Program-made: the position numbers and the translations under genes | Notes under the pieces: model-generated | The model's input: the letters and a program-made list of their open reading frames with translations, nothing else | Database searches by the model: none | Told to the model about the DNA's origin: nothing | Assembly (NCBI GenBank): GCA_002493905.1 | Contig: DLAJ01000025.1 | Location: forward strand, 89,994-153,993 | Origin: Lachnospiraceae bacterium UBA7050 | GTDB lineage: Bacteria > Bacillota > Clostridia > Lachnospirales > Lachnospiraceae | DNA length: 64,000 nt | Direction of reading: 5' to 3' | Part shown: in pieces, positions 40,631 to 50,757 of the stretch | Layout of the letters: every line of letters begins with the position of its first letter | Position numbering within the stretch: the first letter of the stretch is position 1

Positions 40631-43174
40631 CTATTCTCCCAGAAACGTCTCCACCCGCATCCCGTCTTGACCGACATGAATCGTGACCGCGCCGCTCTCC
40701 TGTGTCTGATACACATCACAGCCCTGTTCACGAAGACGCATAAGCGTCTCCTCATGCGGATGCCCGTATGAATTGTCCTGCCCCGCTGATATGATTGCAG
40801 CACGCGGTCTGACAGCCCTCAAAAATTCTCCGGATGTCGCATTTCTGGAGCCGTGGTGCGCAGCTTTCAGCAGCTCGATCGTCCCCGGCGGCATGCAGTC
40901 ATTCATCACGGAAACTGCGGCAAGCTCCGCCTGCGCATCCGCGTCTCCCATAAAAAGCGCCTGAAACTCTCCGTAATCCAGACGCAGGATGAGGGAACGC
41001 GCATTCCTGTCTCCCTCCGCCCCGCTCTCCTTACACGGTCCAAGGCACGTCAGCCTGCAGGCACCCTGTTCATACATTTCCCCTGCGTGCATGGCATGCA
41101 CCGGCACCTGCGCTAAGTCCGCCGCTGCAAGCAGTCCCTCGTACGCCCCGTCATGCGGAATATCCTGACCGATCACAATCTGATCCACCCTTATTCTCTC
41201 TGTCCGCATTTCTTCCAGCAGGCTGTAAACTGCACTAATATGATCCGTGTCCAGATGGGATAAAAAAACAACATCCAGCTCATAAATCCCCCGACACTTT
41301 AAGAACGGCATAAGCCTGTTTTTGAACAGATTTCTCTGATCGCTGCTCCCGCAGTCAACCAAAATGGCGTGTCCCGGAATCTGCTCAATACAGATTCCAT
41401 CCCCCTGCCCCACGTCGAGCATCGTAATCGTCAGACCGGTTCTAACAGGCATCAGCAGAATAAACAGGGCGAGCGCAAGCCAGCCTATGCCGGTCATTCC
41501 CCTGAAACAGCCCGTACGGCAGAACCCGCGCCTTTTTTCTGCCCTGTATGACAGCCGCGCCTGCCTTCTCTTTGCGGTTCCAATCCCTGTTCTTTTCTTC
41601 CAGTACCGTTCCGTATATACAATCAAGGCAAAAAGCATCCCCGCATAGATCACGATCCGCACTGTCTGCGGTCTTCCCCTCAGCAGACTGCCCGGAAGTG
41701 CGCTGATCACTCTGCTGCCGCTCTCATAGCAAAAAAGAAATATCCTGCATAAAAATGCCGCCGCATGCGCCGCCCCTTCCGCAAGGATACCCGCTGCGTG
41801 AAGCAGCCCTTCCGCAGTGCCGGCCGCCATACGTAAAATCCACGTCTCTGCGCCCCCCGCAGAATAAAACACTCCAAATGCCTCATTCACAAAATGCCCG
41901 CACACCGCAAGGCCGTCAGTAACCGCCCCCGACAAAGTCAGAAGAAACCCTGCCGGAAGCAGTATGGATACGCTTGGCAGCACCAGCAGATTAAAAAATA
42001 CCCCATACACCGCATATTCATATTGATGGGCAAGCAGGATTGGCAGCGTTGCAAAAGATACCGCCATGCACGCCGCAGATGCTTTGACCAGCCTTGGAAG
42101 AGCGCGGCTTTTTGACGGCAGGAAGTCTGTGCAGATGGTAAGAAGCACCGGCGTCAGCCATGCAATTCCGCATACCGCGCCATACGAAAGCTGAAATGCT
42201 GCCGTGCCAATCAGACGCGGATTCACCGAAAGCTGCACTGCTGCCGACACGCCGATTGCCGTTTTCATATCATATGTACGCCGGACGCGCCCCGCATTGA
42301 AGCTGATCAGAAACATGAGTGCTGCTCTTATCGTTGATGCGCTCATTCCCGTCATGACGCAGTAGCTTCCCATAAAAATCCCGCATGCCGCCACAGAAAC
42401 GGAATACGGCGTCCCCGTGCGCCGAAGCAGTCTGCCCGCCATCGCGCCAATCAAAGAAATATGCAGTCCCGAAATTGCCAGCATATGCGCAATACCGCTT
42501 TTCGCATACAGACTGCGCACCTCCCCGGAAAGGCCGGTCTTATCACCAAACAGCACGGCGGAAAGCACGCCCGCATCCTGCTCGTCGAAATACCGCGCCA
42601 ATATACCACATGCATATTCCCGCACGTCCGCAAGTGCAGCACGAAACGGCGCTCTGCTCTTCGACGAGGAGACCAGCACGGCGTCCTTTAACTGGAATGA
42701 AATCCCCTGCCCCAGGTAATAACGGTCATAATCGAATTCTCCCGGATTACGGGCGCCGGAAAAGAAGCCCGGCACGCCTTCCACAAGTACGGGGCTTCCA
42801 ATCCGTGGAAGCGTTGTTTTTTCAAGATAACAAATACAGCTTTCTTTCGGGAAATTTCCGGGCTGAACAGCTCCGGTTTCCACGCCTGATACGGCGATGT
42901 GTTTCAACTTCAGGACAGTCCGGTCTTCGTACTGGCGGCATTCTGACACAATTCCCGACACCCGCACGCATTTCCTGCTTAGCGCCGCGTCCTCTATGAC
43001 AGCGTGCAATGTTTTGGATGCCGCAGGCACTGTCTGCAGGGCATCCTGTACTGCCCTCTGCGAATCTGACCTGCCGTGCGTTCCGGACAGTTCCGGCTCT
43101 TCAGGACAAAGAAATGTCCATACCGAAAGTGCCGCCGCAAGCAGCAGACATATCATGCATAATGGTCTTTTCAT
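40631..43174 (-). CDS. comEC: DNA uptake channel ComEC/Rec2
   Basis: 847 residues. An N-terminal membrane and OB-like domain (DUF4131 type) is followed by a polytopic competence domain (about 210-500; SGIAHMLAISGLHISLIGAM) and a C-terminal metallo-beta-lactamase-like domain (about 590-830; MLDVGQGDGICIEQIPG, LSHLDTDHISAVYSLL, LKAAHHGSRNATS). All metal-ligand motifs are visible. It moves single-stranded DNA across the membrane in transformation. It is intact here and follows the GerMN gene with 10 bases between. Confidence 0.93.
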   Translation of the reverse strand: MKRPLCMICLLLAAALSVWTFLCPEEPELSGTHGRSDSQRAVQDALQTVPAASKTLHAVIEDAALSRKCVRVSGIVSECRQYEDRTVLKLKHIAVSGVETGAVQPGNFPKESCICYLEKTTLPRIGSPVLVEGVPGFFSGARNPGEFDYDRYYLGQGISFQLKDAVLVSSSKSRAPFRAALADVREYACGILARYFDEQDAGVLSAVLFGDKTGLSGEVRSLYAKSGIAHMLAISGLHISLIGAMAGRLLRRTGTPYSVSVAACGIFMGSYCVMTGMSASTIRAALMFLISFNAGRVRRTYDMKTAIGVSAAVQLSVNPRLIGTAAFQLSYGAVCGIAWLTPVLLTICTDFLPSKSRALPRLVKASAACMAVSFATLPILLAHQYEYAVYGVFFNLLVLPSVSILLPAGFLLTLSGAVTDGLAVCGHFVNEAFGVFYSAGGAETWILRMAAGTAEGLLHAAGILAEGAAHAAAFLCRIFLFCYESGSRVISALPGSLLRGRPQTVRIVIYAGMLFALIVYTERYWKKRTGIGTAKRRQARLSYRAEKRRGFCRTGCFRGMTGIGWLALALFILLMPVRTGLTITMLDVGQGDGICIEQIPGHAILVDCGSSDQRNLFKNRLMPFLKCRGIYELDVVFLSHLDTDHISAVYSLLEEMRTERIRVDQIVIGQDIPHDGAYEGLLAAADLAQVPVHAMHAGEMYEQGACRLTCLGPCKESGAEGDRNARSLILRLDYGEFQALFMGDADAQAELAAVSVMNDCMPPGTIELLKAAHHGSRNATSGEFLRAVRPRAAIISAGQDNSYGHPHEETLMRLREQGCDVYQTQESGAVTIHVGQDGMRVETFLGE

Positions 43175-43184
43175 AAGCAGATCG

Positions 43185-44111
43185 CTATTTTTCGATCAGC
43201 TCCAGATTTCTCTCAAACAGAGTGTCCAAGCTGATTTTTTCACGATACATCAGATTGGACTCCCCCTCCACTAAGATCTGTACCTGATTGACACCCCCAA
43301 TCTCAATCAGGGAATTGGTAATGGAATAAATCGTAACCTCCGATGTCACATTATAAACCTGAGTCAAAAAATTCTGATCAAGGTTTACATAACATATTCC
43401 ATCTTTGATTGAAACGGAGATTACCCCGGTCTCCGGATTCACCGTCGGATAGGTATCCCGCTTTTCCGGTCCCGCCAGAATCTGCTCAACAACAATCCTT
43501 TCCAAGGCAATATTGCTGTTATACTCAACTTCCCTCTTCTCGGGAACAAGCATATCCCCCGCCTCATTCGTAAAATATAATGTCAGCGTTGTCGACTCAT
43601 AGGCGTTAATTTCCGTACCCGCATTGTCCACAAACATATCAGCAGTCAGGATACCCAGCGGATTTCCCGCCGAGTCGGTCAGCGGCTGACCGTTAATCTG
43701 AAAACTGACACAGGTCACCCCCTCCACCTGCGTCAGTGTACGTACAATCGCCGCGCGTATCAGCACTGCCGTTGTCGGCTTTAATTCCAGATAGTGCTCA
43801 TCAAAATTCACAATAACCTGCTCGCCGTTTAAGTTGACGGAATTCACGCCAAACGAATAGTCAAACGGCGCATGCAGAGAAATATCTTCCGGTTTTCTCT
43901 GCATCACTTCGATGAGCCCCGTCAGTTCATCTGCCACATTTCCACGCTGCAGCACAGTCTCGACCGAAGTCACCCTTGTTTCCTCACCGTTTAGGAAATA
44001 TACGTCATACTGCACCATATTCTCCTGATCTATGCTCTCATGCCTGCCGCAGCCGGCGGCAGTCAGCAGCACTGCAATCAGCACTGCCTGCACAAGTTTT
44101 TTTCCCATCAT
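43185..44111 (-). CDS. GerMN-domain lipoprotein
   Basis: 308 residues from the ATG at 44111 (GGAG seven bases upstream). Lipobox with Cys21 (LLTAAGC). Two GerMN domains: about 55-160 (VQYDVYFLNGEETRVTSVET, VIVNFDEHYLELKP) and about 180-300 (TLTLYFTNEAGDMLVPEK, ICYVNLDQNFLTQ). GerMN domains occur in the spore germination protein GerM. Its position right after a sensor kinase recalls the LpqB-like partners of some two-component systems, so it may modulate that kinase. Confidence 0.85.
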   Translation of the reverse strand: MMGKKLVQAVLIAVLLTAAGCGRHESIDQENMVQYDVYFLNGEETRVTSVETVLQRGNVADELTGLIEVMQRKPEDISLHAPFDYSFGVNSVNLNGEQVIVNFDEHYLELKPTTAVLIRAAIVRTLTQVEGVTCVSFQINGQPLTDSAGNPLGILTADMFVDNAGTEINAYESTTLTLYFTNEAGDMLVPEKREVEYNSNIALERIVVEQILAGPEKRDTYPTVNPETGVISVSIKDGICYVNLDQNFLTQVYNVTSEVTIYSITNSLIEIGGVNQVQILVEGESNLMYREKISLDTLFERNLELIEK

Positions 44112-44168
44112 ATCCCTGCTCCTTATTCGGACCGCATCCACATCAGTCTCTGTGCCGCAGCTTCCCGC

Positions 44169-45647
44169 TTACTTCACATAGGTGAGCGGAATCCGCACTA
44201 AAAATGTTGTTCCCTCTCCGACAGTGCTGGACGCCTTGATCGTACCCCTGTGCATCAGAATCGCGCTCTTCGTAATCGCAAGACCAAGTCCTGTTCCGCC
44301 GATCTCGCGTGAATGCGACTTATCCACGCGGTAAAACCGCTCATAAATATGATCCATTGACTCCTCCGGAATCCCAATTCCGGAATCGGACACCTCCACG
44401 GTAAAATATTGATGGTCCGCATCCAAGAGTACCTTAACCCACCCGTGTTCGTTATTATATTTGATGGCGTTTTCCACCAGGTTCGAAATTGCCAGCGTCA
44501 GCTTGACCTCATCCACCTCCGCAGTAACCGGACGGATGCATTCAAGCGTCAGCTCTACATCACGCTTGATCGCAATCGGACGCAGTCTTTTCAGGATCAG
44601 TTCAAGCAGCGCTTTGATATCTGTTGAAGAAATATTTAAGTCCGCCTTCGTCTTGTCCATTTTGACAAGAGAAAGCAGATCGTTGATAATCTTATTCTCC
44701 CGGTCAATTTCATCCGCAATATCAACCATAAATTCACGGTACAACTCCGCAGGTACATTCTCCTGCATTAAAAGAGAATCCGCAAGAACTTTCATCGATG
44801 TCATCGGCGTTTTCAGTTCATGGGAAACGTTGGAAACAAATTCATCACGCGACTCATCCAGCACCCTGATCCTTGCATAGAGTTCGTTGAATGCGTCCGA
44901 AATGCGCTCAGTCTCCCAATACTCCGGAACCGATATTTTATCGTTATAATGTCCTGCCTGCAGTTTCTGAATTTCACTCGTAACATGATGGAACGGTCTT
45001 GTCACCAGATAAGCAATGCCCCCTGCAATCCCGACAATCAGAATAAAGAGCGCAAGCTCGATCAGCACCGCATTCCGATTGAGAAGGCGCAGCGTCATCT
45101 GCGTGCTCTCTGTCGATACGCTGATCAGCAGAACACCCTGCACCACAGACGTGGAAACGCTCTGCCCTTCCTGGCTTGTCTGCTCAACCGATACCACAAT
45201 CGGAATCGTCATTTCAATATACTGGTTTTTCTCATCATAATTAGTTGTATTCTCGCCGTTAAAACACTTAATAATCTCCTCTGAGATCATGATTTTTCCG
45301 ACGCTGATGCCGTAAGTGTCCTTAATCACCTTAAAATTCTGATCGACGATCAATACTCTCCCGTTATAGACTTCAGCAAGCTGGGACAGTTCCGCGTTAA
45401 TGACCTCGGATGTGGAATCCTGCAAATAGTTGTATGTGACTAAATGATTCGCAAGGATTCTTCCCTGCGTCTGTACATCAGAAATCCGCAGGGAAATTGC
45501 GCGATCCGTATAAGTCGATAAAATTCCGTAACGGATAATAAGGCTGGGCAGAGAGCCCACTAAAACGATAATGATAAAAATACGCACCAAAAAGCTGCGC
45601 AAAGGTTTGATTTTAGAAAGAAAGTGCTTCATTTTCGGAAACATCAT
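44169..45647 (-). CDS. Sensor histidine kinase
   Basis: 492 residues. A helix at about 18-42 and another at about 197-217 enclose an extracellular sensor of about 150 residues. HAMP follows (TRPFHHVTSEIQKLQAGHYN), then HisKA with phospho-accepting His (FVSNVSHELKTPMTSMKVL) and HATPase_c (NLVENAIKYN, DSGIGIPEE, GGTGLGLAITKSA). It lacks a PAS domain. It resembles WalK- or MtrB-like cell-envelope kinases, but the signal is unknown. It starts six bases after the response regulator gene. Confidence 0.9.
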   Translation of the reverse strand: MMFPKMKHFLSKIKPLRSFLVRIFIIIVLVGSLPSLIIRYGILSTYTDRAISLRISDVQTQGRILANHLVTYNYLQDSTSEVINAELSQLAEVYNGRVLIVDQNFKVIKDTYGISVGKIMISEEIIKCFNGENTTNYDEKNQYIEMTIPIVVSVEQTSQEGQSVSTSVVQGVLLISVSTESTQMTLRLLNRNAVLIELALFILIVGIAGGIAYLVTRPFHHVTSEIQKLQAGHYNDKISVPEYWETERISDAFNELYARIRVLDESRDEFVSNVSHELKTPMTSMKVLADSLLMQENVPAELYREFMVDIADEIDRENKIINDLLSLVKMDKTKADLNISSTDIKALLELILKRLRPIAIKRDVELTLECIRPVTAEVDEVKLTLAISNLVENAIKYNNEHGWVKVLLDADHQYFTVEVSDSGIGIPEESMDHIYERFYRVDKSHSREIGGTGLGLAITKSAILMHRGTIKASSTVGEGTTFLVRIPLTYVK

Positions 45648-45653
45648 ATGATC

Positions 45654-46334
45654 TTATCCCTTGAAATAGTAGCCGACGCCCCACTTGGTATGCACGTATT
45701 TCGGCTCGCTCGGATTGGTCTCGATTTTTTCCCTAAGACGCCTGATATGAACATCAACTGTGCGCACGTCTCCCGGATAGTCAGTACCCCATACGATTTT
45801 TAGGAGATTTTCACGGCTGTATACCTTATTCGGATTCAGGACAAGCAGTTCCAGCACGTCAAATTCTTTTGCCGTCAGATTCAGCTCCCTGCCCGCAATA
45901 TAAACACGCCTTGACTCACAGTCAAGGTTCAGTTCTCCGTATTCCAGTTTCTTTGCCGCCTTTTCTTTCACGCCGGTCCGCCTCATAATCGCCTTAATGC
46001 GCGCTTTCACTTCAAGGATATTGAACGGTTTTGTGATATAATCATCCGCCCCGTATTCCAATCCCAGAATCTTATCCATATCATCGCCCTTCGCAGTCAG
46101 CATAACGATGGGCACATTAGAAAAATCCCGGATCTGCTGGCAGACTTCAAATCCGGTCAGCTTCGGAAGCATGACATCCAGCAGGATCAGATCATACTGG
46201 CTTTCCTGCGCCTTCTTCAATGCTTCTTCACCGTCAAAGGCACAGTCCACCTCCATGCCATCCTGCTCTAAGCTGAAACGGATTCCCTTCACAATGAGCT
46301 TTTCATCATCAACAACCAACACTTTCTTCGCCAT
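45654..46334 (-). CDS. Response regulator, OmpR/PhoB family
   Basis: 226 residues. The receiver has acidic pocket DDE (residues 9-11), phospho-acceptor Asp in LILLDVMLPKLTGFE, and Lys in YITKPFN. The winged helix includes RTVDVHIRRLREKIE and ends KWGVGYYFKG. It is close to WalR/VicR in overall look. It starts five bases after comEA stops. Confidence 0.92.
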   Translation of the reverse strand: MAKKVLVVDDEKLIVKGIRFSLEQDGMEVDCAFDGEEALKKAQESQYDLILLDVMLPKLTGFEVCQQIRDFSNVPIVMLTAKGDDMDKILGLEYGADDYITKPFNILEVKARIKAIMRRTGVKEKAAKKLEYGELNLDCESRRVYIAGRELNLTAKEFDVLELLVLNPNKVYSRENLLKIVWGTDYPGDVRTVDVHIRRLREKIETNPSEPKYVHTKWGVGYYFKG

Positions 46335-46339
46335 CTGTC

Positions 46340-47071
46340 CTACACCTTTATCAAATCTTTTAACCGGTCATAGACTCCCTGCTTAATACCGTTAACTTTC
46401 ATCAAGTCTTCTATGGACAAAAAAGCGCCGTTCTCCCTGCGATAATCAAGGATTGCCTGCGCCCTTGTCTCTCCGACGCCCGGAAGCGTCATGAGCTGTT
46501 CTTTTGTCGCACTGTTGATATTCACGCGTACGTCCTGAGCATCCGTCTGAGGTCCCGCTGTCAAATCCGGTACTGCCGCAGCCGCCAGGTCAGCCATTTC
46601 GCCCTGTACCTCTGACATGGCAGGGATATAAACCTGCATACCGTCGCTCACTGCCTGCGCCTGATTGATAAGGTAATCGCATGCATCTGCGCACATACCG
46701 CCCGCAAGAAGGATTACCTCATAAAGCCGGCTGCCCGCAGGCACCTCATAGACACCGGGATACATCACCGCACCGCAAATATGTACATAATACGTTGGCA
46801 GCGTGCCGGCGTCTGTTTCCTGCGCAGGTACGCTGCCTGATTCGGGCGGATTTTCCTTGAGGCCAGCCAGGGACGCCGCTCTCTCTCTATTTGCGCTGTC
46901 ATACGGAGCCGCCGCTGGTCCCACTTTTGAACTGTCGTCCGATGTCCTGCTGCCGCCCTCATTCTTGTGTATGTCGTAAAACTCCCCGTCCTGCTTCCCA
47001 CAGCCCGTAAGCATTACGGCATACATCAGAATCCACAACACAAGACATCCGATATACCATTTTCTCTGCAT
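46340..47071 (-). CDS. comEA: Competence DNA-binding protein ComEA
   Basis: About 243 residues from the ATG at 47071. It carries a lipobox (VMLTGC, Cys24) instead of the usual single membrane helix. After a variable linker comes an SLBB domain (about 100-160; YYVHICGAVMYPGVYEVPAG) and a C-terminal helix-hairpin-helix domain (VNINSATKEQLMTLPGVGET, then RAQAILDYRRENGAFLSIED). It binds incoming double-stranded DNA and hands it to ComEC. The frame continues upstream but the extra part looks non-coding. Confidence 0.9.
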   Translation of the reverse strand: MQRKWYIGCLVLWILMYAVMLTGCGKQDGEFYDIHKNEGGSRTSDDSSKVGPAAAPYDSANRERAASLAGLKENPPESGSVPAQETDAGTLPTYYVHICGAVMYPGVYEVPAGSRLYEVILLAGGMCADACDYLINQAQAVSDGMQVYIPAMSEVQGEMADLAAAAVPDLTAGPQTDAQDVRVNINSATKEQLMTLPGVGETRAQAILDYRRENGAFLSIEDLMKVNGIKQGVYDRLKDLIKV

Positions 47072-47203
47072 TCTGTCTCTGCATATGATAACCGTATCAT
47101 TATTGTATGCTATCTGCTTTTGAAATACAAGAGTGATTTGTATTTTTTTATAAATTTTTACCATTTTTACAAAAATCAGCCGCGCGCTTTTTCATCAGCA
47201 GGA

Positions 47204-47644
47204 CTATGCCTTAGATTTCCATTCAAACAGAATCATCCCTCCGATTACGATAAGCAGCCCGATCAGCTTACGCGGTTCAAATTCCGCCTTCTGCACGCCA
47301 AACATGCCAAACAGCTCGATCAGATAAGCAGCCGCCACCTGCGTCGTCACAATCAGCATTGCCGCAAACGCCGGTCCCAGCGCCGCCATGCTCTTAATGA
47401 CTGTCAGCGTGATCATCGCTCCGAGCACCCCGCCAAGCAGCAGATACTTCGGCTCCACCTTAAGCAGGGCCCCGAACGAACTCCGCTCTGTCATCCCCCA
47501 CGCAGCCAGACAGACAACAAGGGCAGTAAATTGTACAAATGCATTTGTCGTCCATGTCCCCGCTGTTTTGGATACCTGTGTATTAAAGACACCCTGCACG
47601 CTCATCAAAGCACCGGAAAGCATTGCGATCAAAAATCCAATCAT
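47204..47644 (-). CDS. YdcZ-type (half-size) DMT transporter
   Basis: 146 residues from the ATG at 47644; GGATGGAG lies upstream. Five hydrophobic helices, with LSGALMSVQGVFNTQVSKTA at the start and AYLIELFGMFGVQ and LIGLLIVIGGMILF near the end. The family is a short relative of EamA exporters and usually acts as a pair or homodimer. The substrate is unknown. It lies alone. Confidence 0.85.
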   Translation of the reverse strand: MIGFLIAMLSGALMSVQGVFNTQVSKTAGTWTTNAFVQFTALVVCLAAWGMTERSSFGALLKVEPKYLLLGGVLGAMITLTVIKSMAALGPAFAAMLIVTTQVAAAYLIELFGMFGVQKAEFEPRKLIGLLIVIGGMILFEWKSKA

Positions 47645-47793
47645 AGGAACTCCATCCCTTTCGTCAGAATATCCGTATTTCATAAAAAGGATGTCCTATG
47701 ACCGGACTTTTATGCACACGCGCGCCATTTTCCGTTCTTCCACTCCTGCCTCTTTATTTGTCGATGCCTGTTTTCTGTCTGTAAACGTGCCCG

Positions 47794-49398
47794 TCAGCCG
47801 CCATTCTCCTCAGATTCCATGCCCTCGTCGCCGTATATCACCTCTTCCTCTTCAATCTCAATATACGTTTCCACAATTTCCTCTCCCGTCACCTGTCTCT
47901 TAATCTGTTCCGAGAGTTTTTTCAAGGTAAAGTTCGCATCATCCCCAAGCCAGATATTCGTGAAGCATATCTCAAGTTCGACCCAAAAATTGCTGGATTC
48001 CACAACTTTGGGCATCGGCACGGAAAGCTCATACGCCTGTTCAATCGTATAAAACACCGGATTTTCATGCGGGATGTATCTGCGCGCAGAAACCTTTCCC
48101 GTTCTTGCGTACATGGAATCCGCATAAGCTGCACAGACATAACGTGCAAACATATTCGCCGCATCTTTTTTATCGCTGTAGCCATTGACTGCGATACAGC
48201 TTGTCACGGATACCTCCTTCGCCGCCAGTTCATCCGACAGATCCGGAATCAGAGCCACGCCGTAATCATAAGCAAAACGCTCCTCCGCCTTTGCTTCCTC
48301 AAGTGTCGCTGCCGCGTCCGTCGTTGCAAGCGTAAAAATAATCTTTCCGTCCATAAATTCCTGCATGACGCTCGCGTAAGTCGTCGTGTCCGCTTCAATA
48401 GAAAAGAACTGATTTAAGTCCTGATAGATATTCAGACATCTGATCGTATTTTCATTATAAATATCTATCACTTCCGGGTTATCACCCGCCGGACCGCCAA
48501 TCTGAATGGAATCCCCCGCAAAAAAATAATTGTAAAAAATATCCGAAACATCCCACTTGAAAATAGAATCCACATTGTCCGGCGCATCATATTGATCCGC
48601 AAAATCTAAGATATCTTCAATACTGTCCGGTACCAGCGCATCTGCACATTCCTCCACGAGCTGCGCAAATTCGGCGCTTGCAAGAAATTCCTCCTCGGAA
48701 AGAAGCAGGACACCCTCATCCCAGACGATCGCTTTTTCTTCTTCATTTCCGGTATCCGCGCCGTTTTCTGTGTCCGTCATATCCGCTCCGGCATCACCCT
48801 CATTTTCCGTTCCGTCTTCCGCCTCCCCAGAGTCCGTTTCCCCCTGCGGATGTTCCTTCGCCCAAAGCCATTCCTCCAGCACTTTCGTCTGTGCGATCTG
48901 TTGAAGATAAGTCCGGTTATATAAGAGAAAGCTCGTCTCATAATACATCGGATACGCAACATAATGCCCTGAATAGGTCACTGCATTGAGCGCTGTCTCA
49001 CAGAAGTAACCGTCCGTCAGCACATGCCCCTCATCCTTCACTTCACTCGCAAGCCCGGAGAGATAGGCTTTGCCGAGCGAATCATTTCCGACGATAAACA
49101 GATCAGGATAATGGTTATTATGAACGCTGTTCTGGTTGATTGTTTCCAGATACTCCAGCCCGGAAACAAGCTCCAGTTCCACATGGACATCCGTATCTTC
49201 GTAATAGGTCAGCGCTACGCTGCTCAGGTAATCTGTCAGCGCGTCATCCGTATACCAAAGCGTGATCGTATCTTTCGCCGTATATGCAACATCTTCCCCG
49301 CGCTCCCGCACCTCGGTATCAACCGCTCCGACATAGATTTCCAACGCCAGCGCGCAGACGATCAGCAGGATGACTGCCAGTCTCGTTTTCAAATTCAT
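47794..49398 (-). CDS. Extracellular solute-binding-like protein with acidic insert
   Basis: 534 residues. One N-terminal hydrophobic segment (about 7-25) without lipobox, then a family 1 solute-binding fold (TITLWYTDDALTDYLSSVAL, DLFIVGNDSLGKAYLSGLA, YPMYYETSFLLYNRTYLQQ). An insert of about 50 residues rich in Glu, Asp and Gly lies near 185-235. No permease genes adjoin it, so it may be a sensor subunit or an orphan. It ends with an acidic tail. Confidence 0.7.
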   Translation of the reverse strand: MNLKTRLAVILLIVCALALEIYVGAVDTEVRERGEDVAYTAKDTITLWYTDDALTDYLSSVALTYYEDTDVHVELELVSGLEYLETINQNSVHNNHYPDLFIVGNDSLGKAYLSGLASEVKDEGHVLTDGYFCETALNAVTYSGHYVAYPMYYETSFLLYNRTYLQQIAQTKVLEEWLWAKEHPQGETDSGEAEDGTENEGDAGADMTDTENGADTGNEEEKAIVWDEGVLLLSEEEFLASAEFAQLVEECADALVPDSIEDILDFADQYDAPDNVDSIFKWDVSDIFYNYFFAGDSIQIGGPAGDNPEVIDIYNENTIRCLNIYQDLNQFFSIEADTTTYASVMQEFMDGKIIFTLATTDAAATLEEAKAEERFAYDYGVALIPDLSDELAAKEVSVTSCIAVNGYSDKKDAANMFARYVCAAYADSMYARTGKVSARRYIPHENPVFYTIEQAYELSVPMPKVVESSNFWVELEICFTNIWLGDDANFTLKKLSEQIKRQVTGEEIVETYIEIEEEEVIYGDEGMESEENGG

Positions 49399-49464
49399 AT
49401 TGCTGCTACCTTTCCCTGACTGCCCGGCTCCGGTACAGTCCTACAGACAAAAGCTGTTTTTTTG

Positions 49465-50661
49465 CTAATTGTTCTGCGCCGCACATGCCTCTAAAATGCC
49501 GATCATCTCATCCACATGCTCTTCCCCGGTCACAAGCGGCGGAAGAAAGCGGATGACATTTTGTCCGGCATTGATCAGAATCAGCCCCTTTTCGAGCGCG
49601 GCGTTGATATATGGAGCGACCGGACGGTCAAATTCCAGCCCCTGCATCAGACCGGTGCCGCGGCGTTCCTTCACCTCCGGATGCGCCTTGGCAAACGAGT
49701 CGAGACGCTGCTCAAGATAGGCACCTACGCGCTTTACATTGTCCAGTACGCCGTTTTTCTCAAAAAGCTCCAGCACCTTTACAATAGCTGCGCACGCAAA
49801 CGGATTGCCGCCGTAAGTCGTACCATGATCGCCCGCTTGAAGGGAATGCGCCCCGACTTTTTCCGTCATCAGGAACGCACCGACCGGAACACCGCATCCA
49901 AGCGCTTTCGCACTCGTCATCATATCCGGCTTCACGCCATAACGCTGCCATGCAAAATACTCCCCTGTCCGTCCCATGCCGCACTGAATCTCGTCTAAGA
50001 TCAAAAGAATATCCCGTTCCTCACAAAGCGCCTTCACACTGCGCAGGAACTCTTCCGAGGCCGGATGAATGCCGCCCTCGCCCTGTACGGTCTCCATTAA
50101 AACCGCACAGGTCTTATCCGTAATCTGGGAAAGCACGCTGTCAAAATCATTTAAGTCCGCGAACCGGATATTTCCGATACCCGGCTCAAACGCTTCCCTG
50201 TATTTCGGCGTACCCGTTACAGAGAGCGCTCCCATCGTGCGCCCGTGAAACGAATGATTCATCGCAATGATTTCATGATCGGTTTTACCATCTTTCAGGT
50301 ATGCGTATTTGCGCGCCGCCTTGATCACGCCCTCGACGGCCTCTGCGCCGGAATTTGTAAAAAAAACACGGTCCATGCCGGAAATTTCTTTTAGCTTTTT
50401 CGCCGCCTCAATCGCAGGCACATTATAATAGTAATTGGATGTGTGAAGCAGCTTGTCGATCTGTGCTTTCAGCGCATCATTATATTCCTCATTGTGGTAG
50501 CCGAGCGCAAAAACGCCGATGCCGGAAACAAAGTCCAGATACCGCTTTCCCTCAATATCATAAAGAGAAACGCCGTCCCCCTTATCCAGCACGACCGGAT
50601 AACGGTTGTATGTGTGAAGCAGAGCCGATTCCGCTTCGTCAATATATGATCTCATGCTCAT
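49465..50661 (-). CDS. argD: Acetylornithine aminotransferase
   Basis: 398 residues from the ATG at 50661 (AAAGGGA upstream). Class III PLP aminotransferase: LDFVSGIGVFALGYHNEEYN, FFTNSGAEAVEGVIKAARKY, the Asp in LILDEIQCGMGRTGEYFAW and PLP-binding Lys in MTSAKALGCGVPVGAF. It makes N-acetylornithine in arginine synthesis. It follows argB. Confidence 0.93.
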   Translation of the reverse strand: MSMRSYIDEAESALLHTYNRYPVVLDKGDGVSLYDIEGKRYLDFVSGIGVFALGYHNEEYNDALKAQIDKLLHTSNYYYNVPAIEAAKKLKEISGMDRVFFTNSGAEAVEGVIKAARKYAYLKDGKTDHEIIAMNHSFHGRTMGALSVTGTPKYREAFEPGIGNIRFADLNDFDSVLSQITDKTCAVLMETVQGEGGIHPASEEFLRSVKALCEERDILLILDEIQCGMGRTGEYFAWQRYGVKPDMMTSAKALGCGVPVGAFLMTEKVGAHSLQAGDHGTTYGGNPFACAAIVKVLELFEKNGVLDNVKRVGAYLEQRLDSFAKAHPEVKERRGTGLMQGLEFDRPVAPYINAALEKGLILINAGQNVIRFLPPLVTGEEHVDEMIGILEACAAQNN

Positions 50662-50757
50662 GTCTTTTCCCTTTCTTTGCGCGGAAAAATTTCTTTTGTA
50701 AGAAAACCCGCTTATAGATTTGCATATCTGTTCATGCGCCCGCATCATCCCTGCCGC

